Source: JBCCTX01 sp964652565
GTDB lineage: Bacteria; Bacteroidota; Bacteroidia; J057
Assembly (NCBI GenBank): GCA_964652565.1
Contig: CAZZEC010000089.1
Span: forward strand, 1-23,880
Reading direction: 5' to 3'
Length of the DNA stretch: 23,880 nt
Shown: positions 9,057 through 16,729 of the stretch, in pieces
Layout: the number at the start of each line of letters is the position of its first letter
Position numbering within the stretch: position 1 is the first letter of the stretch
Position numbers and translations under genes: made by a program
Notes under the pieces: model-generated
The model's input: only the letters and a program-made list of their open reading frames with translations
The model's database searches: none
Told to the model about the DNA's origin: nothing

Positions 9057-9135
9057 ACTATTGGATAGTGTAATTTGGCATGTTATCCATCACATATTCA
9101 ATTTATGCAACATTATTTCCCAAATCGGGTAAATG

Positions 9136-9278
9136 TTAATTGGGCAGGGCAAATGCACCAAATTTTATAAATAATTCATTGTTAGTTAATTATGATTAAA
9201 ATATTTATATATTGAATCAACTTAAGCTACTGACTAGTAGCTTTAAATGATTTTAGTGCGTTTGCCCTGTTAATTGGG
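9136..9278. mobile_element. MITE-like element with terminal inverted repeats and 9-base target duplication
   Basis: The element proper is 9145-9269 (125 bases). Its left end, CAGGGCAAATGCACCAAA (9145-9162), pairs with its right end (9252-9269, whose complement is CAGGGCAAACGCACTAAA) at 16 of 18 positions. It is flanked by identical 9-base direct repeats TTAATTGGG at 9136-9144 and 9270-9278, as expected for a target duplication. It holds no open reading frame, so it needs a transposase in trans. CAGGG ends with 8-10 base duplications are a feature I recall for the ISAs1 family, the most likely parent by inference. An internal hairpin lies at 9224-9243. It sits between the methyltransferase and the lipoprotein gene. 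Confidence 0.78.
9224..9243 (+). terminator. Hairpin inside the MITE-like element, possible terminator
   Basis: AAGCTACT and AGTAGCTT form a perfect 8-base stem around a GACT loop, extendable by two A-T pairs with one bulged T. A T-rich but interrupted stretch follows (TTTAAATGATTTT). It may end transcripts from the exporter-methyltransferase unit, or simply be part of the transposable element's structure. The T tract is weaker than in a classical intrinsic terminator. Confidence 0.35.
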
Positions 9279-9339
9279 TAGCTTACAAGCAGTTTATTCT
9301 GTTTTGTATATTACTCTTAATATTGTTTAAATCATAGCT

Positions 9340-10050
9340 ATGATGAGATCTTCCTTTTCATCAGGGATATTACTCTTGCTTTTAGTTTTTGTCCAGGGAT
9401 GTGATGATGGTCCTGATATGGAACCGATGGTAGAAAGTACTGTAGCATTATCGGAGATATATAATTTGGATTCAAATAGCTTTCGAATATATCATGTAAT
9501 TGATACAACATTTGAAAATACGGGTCCTGTGGTAGAAGAATATTATAAAAAAGAAGAAATCATTGGGACTACAACTGATTTGGAGGGGAGAATGCTGTAT
9601 CTCATACAACGTTCCAGGGCTCAGGTAGGGTCCTTTGCTTTTGAGCCAGAAAGTGTGTGGAGTTTATTCATTCCAGAAGATATTCAGTTACATCCATTTA
9701 TAGAACGCCAAGAAAATAATATACGGTTTCTTGATCTGACCTATCCTGTGGCAGAGGGTGTGAGGTGGGATGGAAACTTATACAATACACAAAGGGAAAC
9801 CATATATCGCTATCTTTCCACAGATACTACGCTAATCCTGGAGTCAGGAACCTTTGACAACAGCATATTTGTGTTGGAAAAGCTAGATACTACAAGTATA
9901 ATTACTCAAACTTTCGCATATTCAATATATTCACCAGGTATAGGCCATATTGCCAGGTATGATAAAACAATCATAACAGATGGTCCTAATCAAGAGTTTA
10001 ACCCAGATGAAAGTAGAGTATATCAAGAGAAACTTATCCTGTTCCAGTAA
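9340..10050 (+). CDS. Lipoprotein of unknown function, probably surface exposed
   Basis: Encodes 236 residues. The N-terminus is a lipoprotein signal peptide: two basic-polar residues, a leucine-rich core (10-17) and VQGC, with C21 as the lipidated residue; Gln at -2 is slightly off consensus. The residues after the Cys are acidic (CDDGPD), which in Bacteroidota resembles the lipoprotein export signal that sends lipoproteins to the cell surface. The mature part has regular beta-type strands rich in Tyr, Thr and Glu; I do not recognise a named domain. ATG at 9340 and ATG at 9343 are both possible starts and give nearly the same signal peptide. It opens a run of exported proteins on the same strand. 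Confidence 0.78.
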   Translation: MMRSSFSSGILLLLLVFVQGCDDGPDMEPMVESTVALSEIYNLDSNSFRIYHVIDTTFENTGPVVEEYYKKEEIIGTTTDLEGRMLYLIQRSRAQVGSFAFEPESVWSLFIPEDIQLHPFIERQENNIRFLDLTYPVAEGVRWDGNLYNTQRETIYRYLSTDTTLILESGTFDNSIFVLEKLDTTSIITQTFAYSIYSPGIGHIARYDKTIITDGPNQEFNPDESRVYQEKLILFQ

Positions 10051-10083
10051 AGTTTGTCAAACTTACAGTAATGGTTAACCGTT
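10050..10083. promoter_or_regulatory. Two adjacent palindromes between exported-protein genes
   Basis: AAGTTTGTCAAACTT (10050-10064) is a perfect palindrome around one base, overlapping the final base of the preceding stop codon. Six bases later AATGGTTAACCGTT (10070-10083) matches its own complement at 12 of 14 positions. They lie 40-70 bases before the next start codon. They could be operators, or the first could form a short terminator hairpin, though it lacks a T run. No regulator is identified. Confidence 0.25.
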
Positions 10084-10120
10084 TTAGGTGGAAGCAGAAT
10101 AATCTATAAGATGGTAAAAT

Positions 10121-10837
10121 ATGATAGTTGGGCGAAATATTAGTGTTCAGTTAAACGTACCCATAATACTTACTATTCTATTATGTGCCAGCACGCTGCT
10201 ATGTAGCGGGCAAGCCAATTTGATGGAGGGCAAAAATATTGGTATTTATATCAGTAGTGGTAATTTTATTCTATCGGAGGGATATTATCTGCCAGTGGCA
10301 CAATTTTTATCTATTGAGGAAGATCGGTCATCCGTGGGAGAACTCAAGGCTGAACTTATGATACGTATGGGGGAACTATTAAGCCAACAATTGATAGAAG
10401 TAGCCAAAGCAGATTCAGTGTTTTTTCTGAACGCAGATATATACAAAGGCAGGTATTTTCAGAGGTTTTACTCAACAGAGGATAATCGACTAACTGATTC
10501 ATTACAACTAGAGGATACTGATTTAGTATTGGTTATCAATCAGATGGACCTTACCATACGTCAACATCGATCTGTTTACATACGGAGTAACCAGATGTAT
10601 ACTCAAAAAATACCTGTAAAAGTTGCAGAAATGTCTATCACCCTGCTGGACCCTGCTGTTCCAGACCTTGCGTTAGAGGCACGTACGTGTTTTGATGAGC
10701 AACGGGATAAGAAAGCCCAAATGTCTTTTGATTTTTATCAGGATGATTCAAAGCTTGGACTATTCTTTAGTTATTTGTTCTCAAGATGGTGGTATCAAAT
10801 CCAGGAAGGGGATCTTAATAATTGCGGTTCTGAGTGA
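10121..10837 (+). CDS. Exported protein of unknown function
   Basis: Encodes 238 residues. A signal peptide is clear: basic N-terminus, hydrophobic core at about 13-27 (VPIILTILLCASTLLCSG) and a probable cleavage site near SGQA at 29-32. There is no classical lipobox, although C28 sits in LLCSG. I recognise no family. The mature region is a mixed alpha-beta protein with a long amphipathic helix (about 74-95) and a single conserved-looking DTDLVLVINQMDL segment, typical of a buried strand in a small periplasmic domain. A C-terminal aromatic patch (LFFSYLFSRWWYQ) may touch membrane. It lies 70 bases after the lipoprotein gene on the same strand, so they may be co-transcribed. Confidence 0.7.
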   Translation: MIVGRNISVQLNVPIILTILLCASTLLCSGQANLMEGKNIGIYISSGNFILSEGYYLPVAQFLSIEEDRSSVGELKAELMIRMGELLSQQLIEVAKADSVFFLNADIYKGRYFQRFYSTEDNRLTDSLQLEDTDLVLVINQMDLTIRQHRSVYIRSNQMYTQKIPVKVAEMSITLLDPAVPDLALEARTCFDEQRDKKAQMSFDFYQDDSKLGLFFSYLFSRWWYQIQEGDLNNCGSE

Positions 10838-10948
10838 TTAAAAAGGCAAAATGCAATTCCACATGGGTTGGGTATTATTTGACATATAGATATCATTGAT
10901 TTCACATAATAATTTAGACAATTAAACAGTTATTTAACTAATAGAGGT

Positions 10949-11638
10949 ATGCCTGAAAATATTTTCATTACGGGAGCAAGTAAAGGGATTGGGCTTGGGT
11001 TGGCAGAACGATTTTATAAGGAAGGGTTTCAGGTAGGGATATGTGCAAGGGGGGAAGAAGCATTAGGACTTGCTTCTGAACGTATGCCGGGAGTAAAGAC
11101 ATATATCTGCGACCTTGCAGATAAAGATCAGGTATTACAACTAGCTAAGAGAGTGCAGGAAGAGATGGGTACTATAGAAGTGCTCGTGAACAATGGGGGA
11201 GTTTTTGTTCCGGGAAGTGTACATGATGCTCCAATGCATGTTTTTGAAAGAGTAATGAATATCAATCTGTATAGTGCTTTCTACCTGACATCATTTTTAC
11301 TACCCCAAATGAAAGAAAGGAAGAGAGGTATGATTGTGAATATGTGTAGTGTCGCTAGTCTTCATGCTTATCCGAATGGAGGTATTTACAGTACATCCAA
11401 ATTTGCCTTGCTGGGTTTTTCAAAATCATTGCGTGAAGAGCTAAAAGAAAGTGGTATACGAGTTATCAGTGTATTACCAGGTGCTGTGTATACAGCTTCC
11501 TGGGAAGGTGTTGATTTGCCCGAAGATCGATTTATGCCTGTTGAAGATATTGCAGAAATGATATGGAGTGCGTATAATCTAAGTGATAGAACGGTTGTTG
11601 AAGAACTTATTATCCGGCCAGCGTTAGGAGATATATAG
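10949..11638 (+). CDS. Short-chain dehydrogenase/reductase
   Basis: Encodes 229 residues, a short classical SDR. Motifs: nucleotide loop TGASKGIG (8-15), NNGG (81-84) in place of the usual NNAG, catalytic S134, Y147 and K151 with N105 as the probable fourth residue, and PG at 177-178. The C33-A34-R35 stretch after strand 2 suggests NADPH preference by the usual Arg rule, which is inference. It ends soon after the core, without the longer C-terminal substrate region of FabG. It resembles sepiapterin-reductase or YwfD-like SDRs more than FabG, and the substrate is unknown. It has its own 110-base upstream gap and looks singly transcribed. Confidence 0.85.
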   Translation: MPENIFITGASKGIGLGLAERFYKEGFQVGICARGEEALGLASERMPGVKTYICDLADKDQVLQLAKRVQEEMGTIEVLVNNGGVFVPGSVHDAPMHVFERVMNINLYSAFYLTSFLLPQMKERKRGMIVNMCSVASLHAYPNGGIYSTSKFALLGFSKSLREELKESGIRVISVLPGAVYTASWEGVDLPEDRFMPVEDIAEMIWSAYNLSDRTVVEELIIRPALGDI

Positions 11639-11668
11639 ATATTAGAGTGATCTTATTTTACCTTATAA

Positions 11669-11676
11669 TAAGTTTG
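11669..11676 (+). promoter_or_regulatory. Possible Bacteroidota -7 element before the exported VWA gene
   Basis: TAAGTTTG matches the TAnnTTTG consensus of the Bacteroidota primary sigma factor. It lies about 92 bases before the preferred ATG. I see no TTTG element at the usual upstream spacing, so support is weak and chance matches are common in AT-rich DNA. Confidence 0.25.
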
Positions 11677-11767
11677 ACTATCTAATTTTTTCGTTCTATT
11701 TTAAAGTATTATCAAGAATACCCCCTTTTGTTGCCCCTTTTTGGGCTCGTATTTAAGCCGATGTATT

Positions 11768-12895
11768 ATGATCGTTAGAAGCGGTAAATATCTATGGGTA
11801 ATTCTCTTGATGTTTTGGAAGACGTGCGAGGGAATGGTTGGTGATACAGTTTATCACAATGGCATTTATTTTATACGTGATCAAGTCCCCAGATATACAT
11901 TTATAGCACTTACTCCTCAACAGGTTTTTCACATGGACTATGCGTCATATGATATACCTGAGGGAGAAGTGAAAAGATGGAAGGACATATCTCCCAATGT
12001 AAAAGTTTATGAAATAGATCTGGTTTTTACATTGTATCCCAAGGATATCAAAAAATGGAGAACAAATTATCATAAACTTTTAAGTGACCGATTATCAAAA
12101 CTATTTGAACTCGATTCTACACTATCTGACAGTACGATAAGATGGAATATGATTCTCCAGACAGATTGCCAAACTGAAGAGGAGGCCAAGGATTTTTTTC
12201 ATGGATTTGTCATCAAGTTTCAACCTCGAAAAATGAAGGTGATAGATGATATTACCAATTTGAAGGAGTTAAGGGAAATCATTCGAGGAGTAGCCTCTAC
12301 CAAAGATTCTACCATATTCAAAGTACTTGAACGAAATCCATCCTGGAATAATATGCTGGTGGTTGCTGACTGGACCGGAAGCATGTACAAGTATGGAGCT
12401 CAATTAGTCCTTTGGCATAAAAGACAGATTAATACATCTCAATCAAGAATACGACACCTCGTTTTTTTTAATGATGGAAACAATAGAAAAAACTCCCAAA
12501 AGCGCATCGGGAAAACGGGAGGAATTTTTTATTGCAAATCAACCGAAATAACTGAGATTCTCAGTACCATGGAAATGGTCATGAGAAAAGGGAATGGTGG
12601 CGATAGCCCAGAAAATGATATTGAAGCACTACTTACAGGTATTAAAGTATTGCAGGGCTTTGATGAAGTGGTATTAATTGCAGATAATAAAAGTGATGTC
12701 AGAGATCTGGCACTGATGAGAATGATCAAAGTACCTGTTAGAATCATACTTTGCGACCTTCAAGGAGATAATATACACCCTGATTATGTAAAACTCGCTC
12801 ATAAGAGCGGAGGGAGCTTACATACTTTTAATAGGGATATATCCGATATTCATATGCTGATGAAGGAAATGCATATGTCATTAGAACAAAAATAA
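11768..12895 (+). CDS. Exported VWA-domain protein of unknown function
   Basis: I place the start at ATG 11768, giving 375 residues; the frame extends to a TTG at 11741, but the ATG gives a clean signal peptide (basic MIVRSGK, hydrophobic core about 8-17, cleavage near 20-25). The N-terminal 190 residues show no family I know. From about 194 onward it is a von Willebrand A domain: VVADWTGSM puts D201, T203 and S205 in the metal site, with Thr replacing the first Ser of D-x-S-x-S. GNGGDSPENDIEALL (about 275-289) is the usual GGDxPE segment, and EVVLIADNKSDV (300-311) a later strand. Such domains bind protein ligands or metals. It lies in the exported-protein run, between an SDR and a small lipoprotein. 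Confidence 0.77.
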   Translation: MIVRSGKYLWVILLMFWKTCEGMVGDTVYHNGIYFIRDQVPRYTFIALTPQQVFHMDYASYDIPEGEVKRWKDISPNVKVYEIDLVFTLYPKDIKKWRTNYHKLLSDRLSKLFELDSTLSDSTIRWNMILQTDCQTEEEAKDFFHGFVIKFQPRKMKVIDDITNLKELREIIRGVASTKDSTIFKVLERNPSWNNMLVVADWTGSMYKYGAQLVLWHKRQINTSQSRIRHLVFFNDGNNRKNSQKRIGKTGGIFYCKSTEITEILSTMEMVMRKGNGGDSPENDIEALLTGIKVLQGFDEVVLIADNKSDVRDLALMRMIKVPVRIILCDLQGDNIHPDYVKLAHKSGGSLHTFNRDISDIHMLMKEMHMSLEQK

Positions 12896-12975
12896 CATGA
12901 TCCCTGAAAATGGGTATTATGTATTTTACCTACCTTTTGCTTTAGAATTATGGGTTTGTTTTACTATAATTGATA

Positions 12976-13416
12976 ATGAACTTATTCATTATCAAAATAA
13001 TACCTTTATTAGGGAGCATACTCTTGTTTTTTTCGTGTAAATCGACAAAACCTGCTCCTGAAAATTTCACGCGGAAGCAACTCGTTTTTGGATCTGGTGG
13101 AGGGATTACAGGTATGGTAAAACAACATGCGCTGTTGGAAGACGGCTATTTATTTACCAAAACCAACTTGGAGGATACCTATACTTATGTATCAAAAGTT
13201 TCAAAAAGGAAGTGCAAGGGATATTTTAATCAATCACAATTACTGAATATTAAGGATGTAGCGTTTTCTCACCCTGGAAATCGATATTTTTTCCTCGAAT
13301 ATAAAGACACGCTCTCAACCAATCGAATAACATGGGGAGATGGACAACACACTCCTCCTGAAGAAATAACAGATCTGTATGATCAATTAAATCAACTTAT
13401 ACTTTCCAAACCATAA
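12976..13416 (+). CDS. Small lipoprotein of unknown function
   Basis: I choose ATG 12976 over the in-frame TTG at 12970, giving 146 residues. The signal peptide has K7, a hydrophobic stretch (8-19) and FFSC, with C21 as the lipidated residue. The mature protein contains GSGGGITG (about 38-45), a basic patch KVSKRKCKGYF near 74-84 and an acidic end. I recognise no domain; size and pattern resemble small Bacteroidota lipoproteins of unknown role. Only 20 bases separate its stop from the start of the M4 protease gene, so the pair is probably one operon. It could be an accessory or inhibitor for the protease, but that is speculation from position alone. Confidence 0.72.
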   Translation: MNLFIIKIIPLLGSILLFFSCKSTKPAPENFTRKQLVFGSGGGITGMVKQHALLEDGYLFTKTNLEDTYTYVSKVSKRKCKGYFNQSQLLNIKDVAFSHPGNRYFFLEYKDTLSTNRITWGDGQHTPPEEITDLYDQLNQLILSKP

Positions 13417-13436
13417 AAACATCTAATCATTTTATT

Positions 13437-16400
13437 ATGAAAAAAAATTACACATCTGGATGGGTGATTCTTTTACTCATATTTTTCTCCATAGAACTCG
13501 GATATAGTCAGCAAAAAGATACCTCCATTCATTCTACGTTTAAACCCAATGTAAAGGAAAAACTCATAGAGGGTACACATACAGCCGGATTTAAAAGGCT
13601 CCAACGTCTTAGAGATAAAGTAAGATCCAACATTCAAAACACCACGAAAGGTAAGCAACATCTACATACCTATTCTAGATCAGGGAGATATTCCTATGCA
13701 TTACAGGGTAAAGTAATTACCGATAAGCAAACTTCGCTGCCAATTTATATAGAAAGTCACCTGGATGAATTACAAGATCTTAAATTATCATCCAGAGCCA
13801 GTGTTTCTCAAGTTACCCAACAATATTTACGAAAGATATCTCAGCAACTTCCTCAGGAAGTACCAGAGGATGAATTTATAATGTCTCGTTTTCACACAGA
13901 TAAATTGGGATATACACATGTGAACATGCAGCAACAATATCATGGGATACCAGTACTGGGAAGTGAAATGTTAATTCATGTGCGACCTGATGGCAATATC
14001 ACTATGAATGGGAGATTTACTTACACTCCCCAGATATCTTCAATTGAACCCAAACTAACTCCTGAAGAAGCTATTCACATCACGCAAGATGATATTGAGC
14101 TTCGGGTAAAAGTACTTGAATTTCACGAACAGCACAGAGAAATACTTGAATACGAGGGACCAGAAACTCGATTGATTATCTATTCAAATCCCCAACAACC
14201 TGATTACCATAGACTGGCTTATGAAGTCGAAGTAAGACCAAATGTTAAAGACCATTATTTCTACTACGTAGACGCAAAAAATGGTAACATTTTAGATAGA
14301 ATAAATCATACCTGTACCTTACTTCCCCCCGTGCTTGCATCAGGATTCGATCTCAATAATGAACAGCAGGAAGTTGTCGTTTTCCAAGCCGGAAACAATC
14401 AATTCTTTTTGGTGGACAACACACAAAATATGTTCCGCGGGCAGACTAATAGCCCGAGAAACGGTGATGGATTGATTATTACTTTCGATCATGAAGATGA
14501 TATCAATAGCAGGCAAATAGGGCCTGTGACTTCTACTAATAATCAGTGGAACCCCACAGCAATCTCTGCACATAGAAACGCGATCATTTGCTACAATTAT
14601 TTTGAGAATACCTTCAATCGAGTTTCCATAGATGGAAATGGTAGAGATGTACAATCATTCATTAATGTTCCTGATGAGGACAATTTGCCCATGGACAATG
14701 CCTATTGGAATGGAGTAGGGATATACTATGGAAATGGAGATCGCGCATTCTCTCCATTGGCTGGTGCATTAGACGTAGCGGCGCATGAAATGACGCACGG
14801 AGTTATTTTTGCTACAGCCAATCTTACCTATCAAGGTGAGTCAGGAGCGTTAAATGAGTCATTTGCAGATGTATTTGGAGTACTTATCGAGCGAGAAAAT
14901 TTCCTGATTGGAGAGGATGTTGTCAATACACAGATTTTTCGGTCGGGAGCCTTAAGAAATCTGGCAGATCCCCATAATGGAGGTTCCAGATTGGGAGATC
15001 CTGGCTTTCAACCCAGACACGTGGATGAACAATTTATGGGTACAGATGATAATGGAGGGGTACATATTAACAGTGGTATTCCCAATCGCGCTTTTGCTAT
15101 TATTCTGGATCGTTTAGGCCTGGATCAGACAGCGCTTCAAAAGACCGAAAATATATATTATCGTGCCTTAACAGAGTATTTATTTTCTTCAGCCCAATTC
15201 GTTGATGCCCGTTTAGCTATTGAACAGGCAGCCAGAGATTTATACGGAGATCAGGAAGTCGAAATAGTTAGAGAGGCATTTGATTTGGTGGGTATCCTGG
15301 CTCCCGACCAGGGAGGTAATCAAGAAACCGACCCTTTCAAAGATGTTGAAGTAAATCCCGGTAAGGAATTAATGATAGTTATTAATACAGAATCTTCTGA
15401 CCCCAATAAGATCTATATTTATGATGAAGCAGCTCCACAGTTCGAACAATTTATCCCTATCAGTAGACAAGATCCCAAAAGACCGGTAAGAGTGAGTGAT
15501 GATGGATCGAGAGGGGTTTTCGTTAATAGTGAAAATGAATTAATTCTGCTAGAAGATTTAGATACAGGCAATCCTACGGAGCGTTTTCTGGAAAATAACT
15601 CAGTGTGGAGTGATACCCTTTGGGACAACGCTGCCATCTCAAAAGATGGTAACAGGATTGCTGCGGTGAGTATTTTTCAAGATACTGCAATCTATGTATA
15701 TGATTTAGAGAGCAGGCGAGGTGGAGGGTTTATGTTGTATAACCCCACTACTGCAGAAGGTGTGAGAGCTGGTGAAGTGGTATTTGCTGATGCGTTAGAG
15801 TGGGACTTTAGCGGTGAATTTATCATGTACGATGCATTTAACCTTGTGAGTGAAGATATTGGTTTCTTTGACCTGTTTGGTGGAGGGGATAATTCAGCTG
15901 AATCTTATTTTGATATAGGCTTTATACGTGTATGGGATAATGAAATAAATAATTTTAGCGATGGGACTGTATTCAAATTATTTAGCAGCATACCCGAAGG
16001 CGTGAGTATTGGCAATCCAGTATTTAGCAAAAATTCTCCCTACATCATTGCCTTTGATCAACTGAAAGAAAATAATTTGGAAGATATAACTGACGATGAG
16101 TTTGATATCTTGATTAGAAATATTGAAACCGGTGAGATGAATATTTTTGAAAATACAACAATAGGTTTTCCCTCTTTTTCTGCTGATGATACGCGATTGG
16201 CGTTTAATGTATTTGATCAGGAAAATGGAGAAGCAGTGTCATATATTCAATTAGCTGAAGATAAAGTTACTCCCCAAGGAGATATTCAACCATTGTTGTT
16301 TGAAGCGCGATTCCCAACCTGGTACAGCAATGGGGTGAGAAATTTATCAGTTGATATTCACGAGCATATTGCAGAAGGAAGTATTAGGGTATATCCGAAC

Positions 16401-16631
16401 CCATTCAAAGAAAGGATTAACATAGAATACACGCTCAATCGACAAGAAGAAGTGGATATTGGATTGCACAACCTCATGGGGCAAGAAGTGTACAGTCAAT
16501 TGTTAGATGGGAGACAGCAACAAGGTAAACAGGTCTTAGAATTTGGAATGGAAGGCCTTAATCGCGGTGTATATTTACTGAGTATTACAGTAAATGGGGC
16601 AAGCTATCGACAAAAGATTGTTAAACAATAG
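13437..16631 (+). CDS. Secreted M4 (thermolysin-like) metalloprotease with beta-propeller and T9SS sorting domain
   Basis: Encodes 1064 residues. Order: signal peptide (1 to about 24, with MKKNYTSGW then ILLLIFF), inhibitory FTP-type propeptide (about 80-290), M4 catalytic domain (about 295-620), a propeller-like region (about 640-975) and a por-type C-terminal sorting domain (982-1064, starting SIRVYPNPF). Zinc site: HEMTH (450-454) with H450 and H454 as ligands and E451 as catalyst; E474 in ALNESFAD is the third ligand and H543 in GGVHINSG the transition-state His. The middle region has about five TolB-like turns such as VSDDGSR, ISKDGNR and FSADDTR. The protein should cross the outer membrane by type IX secretion, with tail removal and surface anchoring or release. 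Propeptide removal would activate it. It degrades proteins outside the cell; the target is unknown. Confidence 0.92.
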   Translation: MKKNYTSGWVILLLIFFSIELGYSQQKDTSIHSTFKPNVKEKLIEGTHTAGFKRLQRLRDKVRSNIQNTTKGKQHLHTYSRSGRYSYALQGKVITDKQTSLPIYIESHLDELQDLKLSSRASVSQVTQQYLRKISQQLPQEVPEDEFIMSRFHTDKLGYTHVNMQQQYHGIPVLGSEMLIHVRPDGNITMNGRFTYTPQISSIEPKLTPEEAIHITQDDIELRVKVLEFHEQHREILEYEGPETRLIIYSNPQQPDYHRLAYEVEVRPNVKDHYFYYVDAKNGNILDRINHTCTLLPPVLASGFDLNNEQQEVVVFQAGNNQFFLVDNTQNMFRGQTNSPRNGDGLIITFDHEDDINSRQIGPVTSTNNQWNPTAISAHRNAIICYNYFENTFNRVSIDGNGRDVQSFINVPDEDNLPMDNAYWNGVGIYYGNGDRAFSPLAGALDVAAHEMTHGVIFATANLTYQGESGALNESFADVFGVLIERENFLIGEDVVNTQIFRSGALRNLADPHNGGSRLGDPGFQPRHVDEQFMGTDDNGGVHINSGIPNRAFAIILDRLGLDQTALQKTENIYYRALTEYLFSSAQFVDARLAIEQAARDLYGDQEVEIVREAFDLVGILAPDQGGNQETDPFKDVEVNPGKELMIVINTESSDPNKIYIYDEAAPQFEQFIPISRQDPKRPVRVSDDGSRGVFVNSENELILLEDLDTGNPTERFLENNSVWSDTLWDNAAISKDGNRIAAVSIFQDTAIYVYDLESRRGGGFMLYNPTTAEGVRAGEVVFADALEWDFSGEFIMYDAFNLVSEDIGFFDLFGGGDNSAESYFDIGFIRVWDNEINNFSDGTVFKLFSSIPEGVSIGNPVFSKNSPYIIAFDQLKENNLEDITDDEFDILIRNIETGEMNIFENTTIGFPSFSADDTRLAFNVFDQENGEAVSYIQLAEDKVTPQGDIQPLLFEARFPTWYSNGVRNLSVDIHEHIAEGSIRVYPNPFKERINIEYTLNRQEEVDIGLHNLMGQEVYSQLLDGRQQQGKQVLEFGMEGLNRGVYLLSITVNGASYRQKIVKQ

Positions 16632-16729
16632 ATATCTCCGCAATTTCTTATTGATTGCTATATCAACATTTTTCTATTTTAGGGCTTTCATTCATATAGG
16701 GTTAGTCCTAAAAAAAAAATAACATATAT

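Noticed and set aside
11741..11767. A TTG start at 11741 for the exported VWA protein.
   Set aside because: The ATG at 11768 gives a normal signal peptide; the nine extra residues would put polar sequence with an extra Cys before it.
12970..12975. A TTG start at 12970 for the small lipoprotein.
   Set aside because: ATG at 12976 lies two codons on and gives a standard short lipoprotein signal.
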